From Asterella californica (Eukaryota; Streptophyta; Marchantiopsida; Marchantiales; Aytoniaceae): 64,000 nucleotides of DNA. The first letter of the stretch is position 1. Each line of letters opens with the position of its first letter. Of the stretch, positions 58,911 through 64,000 are shown one piece after another. The notes beneath the pieces are model-generated. The model was not told where the DNA came from, searched no databases, and saw only the letters and a list, made by a program, of their open reading frames with translations. The position numbers were made by a program, and so were the translations under genes. The stretch covers positions 1 to 64,000 of the forward strand of contig JAYKYS010000065.1 in the NCBI GenBank assembly GCA_036924285.1. Direction: 5' to 3'.

Positions 58911-61555
58911 ATCAAAGACTATGGCAGAGGACCACTGCGAGTTCTTGTCAAGAACCACGTGTCCTTAGTCAAGGACTACCTACGCAAGTATGTCTGGCAA
59001 GCTTGTCATACTCAAGAAACTGAGCATAACAATGTGTGCAACATCTCTTTAACCCATGTTGCAGGTCCGTGGGTGATGCATTGAAAAAGGCAAACTCCAG
59101 AAGGGCAACAGAAAGAACAATATTGGACCCAGAGGTGAGTGTCCTGGTCATTTATATCAATTCAGGCTTGTGGGTTTATCACATATGCATATACGCGTAC
59201 GCTTCCATACCTGTAGGATCAAAACTCAGATGACAAGCACACTCCTGGACAGTTCGACTCTGGCGGTGCAGCAGACAAGGGTTCAGCAGATGAGGTATAC
59301 TTGCTGGCATGCAATCAATGACGTTGTTGTATCACTGTATCACTCAATCATGCAGCCTGACCTTTAACGCACACACCCATGTTGACAAAACACCCTGACT
59401 CTCCCCTCTCTGCGGACTCGTTAACATTGAACTCATCTGTTGATTATTCTCCTCTGTGCAGGCTGTGACGCACAAGTAAGCAACAACACATCAGACTGTG
59501 ACATCACAATTGCTTGTGCTTGACACCCATGCAGCAAAGTAACTCCTTTTGAGGTGCATGCAGGCCCAACCCGTAAGAAGACCAGCAAAAAGAAGAAACC
59601 AACCAAGCGAGGTATTTTGGCCATTGCATTGTGTGTATATTCACAATGTGTTGTTGTAAAAGCATGGCCAATGCCCTTTTGGTTTGTTTTTGGCTTTCGT
59701 GCCATCATCAAAGTGTGCTGCTTATAGGACACTGAAAACACAGGAAGTGGCGAAGATGAGGAGGTACTTTGGGGTGGGGCCGGGCAACATCCTGCCATCC
59801 TGACTATACATGGTGGAGAGGGTGATGCAAAGCAGCCCCCAAGACAGCTGCTCTTACCATGCCTGTCCGCACGATCACTTTGTGTGGCCCCATCTATAAC
59901 GCTCAGACTGGTCAGCCCACAGAGATGACCTCTGCCCTACATGCGCAAGCAGCTCCATTGAGACTCGCAGATTTGTGGTTGAGACAGCAGCGGGCTCCTC
60001 CTGCCTCGTCCCTGCAAAGGTATTGACCACTGCTGATGCTTAATGACACATCTCTGCACCTAAATTGTAGCCTCCATACTATCGGTGACTGTTTTGACAT
60101 GATGCTGTTGTCTACCAACTAGTTCCTCTCAAAGAGGCTTGAGCCGTATTATGCGTGACCCTGCAGGAAATCTGGTACTTTGGGGTGGACAACGTGGTAT
60201 GCAGCCTTTTTTCAGATGCAGACCATGCTGCAGCCTTCAGGCAGCCTCAAGATGACGCCCCAGGCAGTCTGTATGGCAGCAGCATGTGCCAAACAATCAA
60301 CAATGCCCTTCAGGGTCGCTTGATGCATCCAGACAGCGGTGGTTATGAGATCGGCTTTGATTTTACCCAGATCTTCAATTTCAAGACGCACTCTTCTGGC
60401 GTCATGTTCCTCAGAGCTGTCATATGAGCTGTAGGCTGACACTCTGGTTGCTTTGGTGCAGCATCTGCCAGACTTTTTGTTGACATACAACCTACACGTC
60501 CTGGTTTGCTGCCTCCACAAGCAGGAGGAAGCAAAAGGGTGTGTTGCAAGGCGCAGTGAGTTGTGGGGTTGAGCGTGGCATCCAGTTTGTCAAGAGCAAT
60601 GTCAAGTACAGGACAACAGCTTGTCCTGAGAAACTTTATGTGCATGATGTCATGAGGGATGAGGCCCTCCTTGCAATGAGGCATGATGACTATACAAATG
60701 CCTCTGTTCGCACGGCTGTCAAAGTGTTTGACGAGGTAGTACTAAGTACAGAGCAAACGTCAGAGCTGGTCACTTTTATGACACTAGAGACGACCTGATG
60801 GGTACCCAACTCATAGGCCTTGGCAAGCAGTCCAAGGGGGCCGCAATGCATCAGGGTTCGCAGAATGTCAATCAACATCTTGGAGGTATGGGACACAATC
60901 AATGGGCTGAGTCGTGTGCACATGTCTCACTGTACAGGTCTCAGTTGAACTGTGCTCCTATACTATTGCATACTATGCGCACACAAGCGAGGAGATGAAC
61001 TGATGACGTCAGTGGCACACAAAAGGAGCAAGTCAAGGTAAATGTGTGTACTTTTCTGTTCAAGTACTTCAATGCAAGCTCAGACATCACCGTCTGTAGC
61101 ACACTGTCACACATCAAATGTATGTTGCATTCTCTAGTCTACATTGTGCAGCCTTGTATGACATTTACCTGGGTGTCCCTATGTGTGTGCATCTTGCAGC
61201 TTGTACTGACTGCTTTTGTTGGTTTCTGTTCAGACTATCCTGCTTTGCCAAGCTTCGCTTCATCAGCCGCAACGACAATGAGAGCTTGTTCATTGCTGAA
61301 TTCCAGCACTTTCTACGAGCCTCGCAAGGAAGTGTCCCCCTTCAACTGGCTGTCTGCAAATTGTACCCTGCTCGATATGGCTCATACAGCAGAGATGTCA
61401 TGACAGTAACATTCAAAGATGATGAGCATGCACCTGAGATCAGAGTTGGACATCGAACTGGTGACTGCTGTGGATGGGGGCAAGCTGTATGGCTTAGTGT
61501 ACAGCAACACTTCTGGGCTGGCACAGCTCAACAGATCTCTCGAGCATGTACATAG
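58752..61555 (+). CDS. Multi-exon ORF of the putative element (transposase-like, tentative)
   Basis: Visible exons: about 58759-58986 (MQTSLRAHKGALMEAIQTSK... DYLR), 59065-59131 (SVGDALKKANSRRATER), 59218-59302 (acidic, GQFDSGGAADKGSADE), a basic exon near 59569-59612 (RKKTSKKKKPTKR), 59728-59762 (acidic) and 59908-60020 (RDDLCPTCASSSIETRR). Then 60167-60427 (EIWYFGVDNVVCSLFSDADH, GSLYGSSMCQTI, GGYEIGFDFTQIFNFKTHSSG) and 61238-61430 (FISRNDNESLFIAEFQHFLR, CKLYPARYGSYSRDV). The mix of a CxxC knuckle, a GYEIGFD...F...HSSG block and intron-bearing layout recalls large algal/fungal transposase ORFs such as the KDZ group, but this is from memory and unverified. It could instead be a host gene. The frame changes again near 61435. 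Confidence 0.4.
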
Positions 61556-62055
61556 TAGTATACTTGCAATAGTAATACTGATAATTACCTGCATATATAA
61601 GGGCAGCCTTTGATCAGTAAACACCAAACCTGTTGCTGTAGGTCCCTTTTACTGATGTATCTCACACAAGGCAACTGTTTTTTATCATTAGGTCATGTTG
61701 TGCCTGCAGAACAAGCTTGTATAGTCTTGGGACAACTTGAGATCAATCAGACAGTGCTGAAAAGGTCTGACAGAATTTGCAGATTTAGACGTTAGGAGTA
61801 ACTGCTGCAATGTCTGAGATATGTTTCAGCATAATCAGCTGGTGCTCAATTTTGTGTTCAGCACTTTCAGACTCATGAGACTACAAAGTCTAAAACAATT
61901 TTCAGACGCTTTCAGAAAATTTAGACCGTGCTGATCCTATTTCAGATTCGGCAGGCTTTAATAGTTGAGTGGTTTTGAATTGAGCCTATTTTGAAGTATT
62001 GATTTAATCGACCTTTATTGATTTACATACGGTAGTGTGACTAAAAGAGCGTAAG

Positions 62056-62460
62056 ATTCTGTATATGATAGCTCAGCTGCTCTTGCTCCCAGTTCGACTG
62101 TTGTTCAGGGTTTCAAGCTGCAGTCTTTGTGTAGATTGTCATTACATGTCTGATATTTGGGATGTTGATATCACTACTTCCCTAAAGATATGGTGCCAAG
62201 CCCTTCCCATGTGTTCTCTGGATCAGATACCCCCTCCACTCCTACCATGTCAGAATCCTGCATGCAATGTCGGCATCATATGCAATGTGTCAAAAGTGGC
62301 ATGCAAAACAAGCACCTAGCCAAACAAATATCAAAGCAAGCGTTTTCTTGAAGCTGCAGGCGCATGTGGCACCAGAATTGCTACTTCCAGCCAGCACTTA
62401 AGTTACCCACACGGTAACTGTTCACGTGTCAATAAACAGCAAGAAATGACACTGGTTGCA
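62056..62460. other. Short interval without a gene
   Basis: No ORF longer than 85 codons and nothing recognisable. This is ordinary AT-moderate sequence just right of the putative element. Confidence 0.4.
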
Positions 62461-62599
62461 TTGCATATCATGTCAGGGCGCAGTATGGCACATCACAGCC
62501 TGCCATGCCATATTGCCAGACAACGTCGGCACAGCAAGGTACAGATTGACCAAACATAGTCATGGTCATCAATGACGTGCAAATAGTAACAAGAGCTCG

Positions 62600-62710
62600 T
62601 CCAAGAGCACACACATGCATACGTACATGCACATGCATACATACGCATATAAGCAGACATACATACAAACATGCCATACATGCATCATGCATATATGCAT
62701 GCCTACTCAC
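62600..62710. repeat. ACATGCATAC-type simple repeat
   Basis: Degenerate run of CATGCATACGTACATGCACATG-like and CATACATAC words, alternating purine and pyrimidine. It reads as Met/His/Thr-rich peptide in all frames, which accounts for the ORFs called over it. It probably lies in an intron of the minus-strand gene, since a GGTGAGTAG donor (reverse strand) lies at about 62705-62715. Confidence 0.75.
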
Positions 62711-62979
62711 CCAGGTGCCGCCACCACTGCTGTAATGGTCGAAAGCCTGGATTTGACACCTTCGTACCCTCCTGACAGCATGGTTCTGTGCCATTGCAAC
62801 ATCTCCACCCAACACCATCACCTGCATCCCATCAAATCAGCTTTGTATGCTTGCTGCTTCATCCAGCTACGCTTGTGGCATTGCTTGGCCACACACCTGG
62901 TGTGCGTCACCAGCGTCTGGACAAATACAGACTAGACGCCTTTCAGCGATGTAGGATGAAGCGTCACAGCATCGCAACA

Positions 62980-63468
62980 TCAGAAAGGGCTGGAGGACAG
63001 CAAGTGCCTGATGGTAAACGCCTGATTGTAACACACTAGGGAAGACCGTCTTGCCACAGAGCAGCATGCAGCAGATACCTTCTGCTGGCCAACGGGGTGC
63101 TGCCTTGATGTGGTCGAAAGCTGCCTATGCCGTTTTGTAACAGGCGCAGGGCGATCAGCAAGTCTTGAAAGCTGGTTTCTGCTGTCCGCCAAGGTGGTGC
63201 CCATGCAGTTGTCGTTGCTGTCGGTCAGGAGGCTCAGTTCTTCTTCAACATGCTGTTGCAGAAGTTGCACTGGCAGCTCCAGCCCACAAACTGGACAGAG
63301 ACCTGTCTGCTGATCAGAAGTCCAGGATCTTACAGCGCAGTTTGTGCTGTGCTCCTGACTACTTTGAGGAATCTGGGATGCTTTTGTAGAAGCTGCAGAG
63401 GGCTGTTGGCTGGTTATGGGTGCCGCCAACTGATCACTGCTTGACTGGGCTAAGCGGCTCAGCAGCAA
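62980..63468 (-). CDS. Partial protein with a CPVC...H zinc-binding motif
   Basis: An open minus-strand segment with Gln/Ser-rich sequence (SSDQLAAPITSQQPSAASTK) followed by GLCPVCGLELPVQLLQQHVE and EELSLL. A Cys-x2-Cys-x11-His knuckle followed by Glu-Glu-Leu resembles the C2H2-like element of RNF220-type ubiquitin ligases, but the RING domain itself is not visible here. Downstream exons toward 62720 (FDHYSSGGGTW before a GTGAGT donor) may belong to the same gene. An ATG-initiated frame at 63861 (MSFTDRVSPTGRDYQ) could be its first exon. Boundaries are not established. Confidence 0.35.
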   Translation of the reverse strand: MLLSRLAQSSSDQLAAPITSQQPSAASTKASQIPQSSQEHSTNCAVRSWTSDQQTGLCPVCGLELPVQLLQQHVEEELSLLTDSNDNCMGTTLADSRNQLSRLADRPAPVTKRHRQLSTTSRQHPVGQQKVSAACCSVARRSSLVCYNQAFTIRHLLSSSPF

Positions 63469-64000
63469 TGGCTGCTTCAGCTTGGGTTGCTGAAAACTTC
63501 CGACATCTGCGTGCCTGCTGTCGCAACAAGAAACATCTTAATGATGGCTGTCGAGGTTGGATGGCTCAGCGCTTGAGCTATACCTGCGTTTGTTGATCAG
63601 CTTTTGTACAGTGCTCTGCACCGGGCCTCCCATGTACAGCAGCTTCCGGCAGGGCTCAAAATCTCAGGGCATGCCAACTTGCTGCGGACATCCTAGTGAT
63701 CCAGTGCCGCATGGGCTTCGTCTGCAGAACAGCTGTTTTGTCTTGTGGAATAAGTAGCGAGTCACTATCAAGTCTGTCTGTGCAGAGCATAGTGGGGTCC
63801 CGATCGTACCCCTTATCTGATAGTCTCGGCCTGTGGGTGATACTCGGTCAGTGAATGACATTGCAGATATTCAATGCATGCTACCGTCACAGCGAAGGTG
63901 CTGTGCGTTCGAATTTGCTGCAAGCGTTACGAGCAAATTTTACTAGCGCATAAACTGTGCCTAATCAGTCAGCAAAAAGCTCTACTACGATTTGCTTCGG

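Larger units (their letters stand above)
52497..62055. mobile_element. Putative large DNA transposon with subterminal inverted repeats
   Basis: The left margin (about 52500-52900) has at least seven forward copies of (G)TCTGAAG/TCTGAAC words and repeats of CGGGACCATTTAAGACAGGGTCT. The right margin (about 61740-61960) carries the reverse complement, TTTCAGAC-type words (TTTCAGACTC, TTTTCAGACG, TTTCAGAAAATTTAGACC). The outer ends share AAAGGTCG...GGCTCAAT in opposite orientation: 52538-52556 on + and about 61983-62013 on the reverse strand. Inside are intron-bearing ORFs and inverted duplications unlike the neighbouring genes. I infer a class II element of about 9.5 kb, or a composite of several. 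Exact termini and target-site duplications are not resolved by eye. Confidence 0.5.

Noticed and set aside
62493..62827. Two Met/Cys/His-rich ORFs that look like small secreted peptides
   Set aside because: They are translations of the ACATGCATAC simple repeat and its flank.
1..64000. tRNA, rRNA, CRISPR, bacterial operon or ribosome-binding features
   Set aside because: None seen by eye. Telomere, spliceosomal introns and gene content show nuclear eukaryotic DNA, so prokaryotic features are not expected. A tRNA scan could not be run.

Overview
The window starts at a chromosome end. Bases 1 to about 685 are a plant-type telomere, (CCCTAAA)n on the + strand, so the G-rich TTTAGGG strand ends at the left edge. 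The rest is intron-rich nuclear DNA rich in CAG/TGC words. Plant-type telomeres, a MysC-like ATP-grasp enzyme of the mycosporine type, a ciliary LRRC72-type protein and a two-lipoyl mitochondrial PDH-E2 together suggest a green alga that can build cilia or has motile zoospores. A trebouxiophyte-like chlorophyte fits best; the species is inferred, not shown.

Layout: (1) 0.7-7.3 kb is subtelomeric DNA with short direct duplications and no convincing gene. (2) 7.3-15.3 kb, + strand: a 13-exon TTC27 (Emw1-type TPR) gene. (3) 15.6-18.1 kb, - strand: a secreted, C-terminally anchored intradiol-dioxygenase-like protein whose His-x-His iron ligands read Asn-x-Asn. (4) 18.9-22.95 kb, - strand: a MysC-type ATP-grasp enzyme in five exons. 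(5) 23.7 to about 26.7 kb, + strand: LRRC72. (6) 27.9-28.3 kb, - strand: a small CsbD/Hmp1-like protein. (7) 31-33.3 kb: a divergent pair, an unrecognised gene and possible zinc-finger exon on - and a C-terminal J-domain protein on +. (8) 34.5-39.2 kb, - strand: an SLC1/EAAT-type dicarboxylate transporter. (9) 41.0-48.5 kb, + strand: mitochondrial PDH E2. (10) 49.0-50.4 kb, + strand: a GT92-like glycosyltransferase. (11) 50.9-51.8 kb, + strand: a conserved protein of unknown function. (12) 52.5-62.05 kb: a block that looks like a large DNA transposon, with subterminal repeats in opposite orientation at its ends, nested inverted duplications and a multi-exon ORF. (13) 62.1-64 kb: a partial CxxC protein.

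The splice models for TTC27, MysC, the dioxygenase-like protein, LRRC72 and the CsbD-like protein were built by hand. Exon phases join exactly and none needs a frameshift. From about 34 to 52 kb, four consecutive genes (SLC1, PDH-E2, GT92-like and the unknown) all need single-base indels to restore highly conserved motifs. Because PDH-E2 is a core enzyme and the protein is otherwise well conserved, residual assembly error is the simplest explanation, but local pseudogenisation is not excluded.

Most notable biology: a eukaryotic MysC-like enzyme next to a membrane-tethered dioxygenase-fold protein that has probably lost catalytic iron, both close to a telomere.
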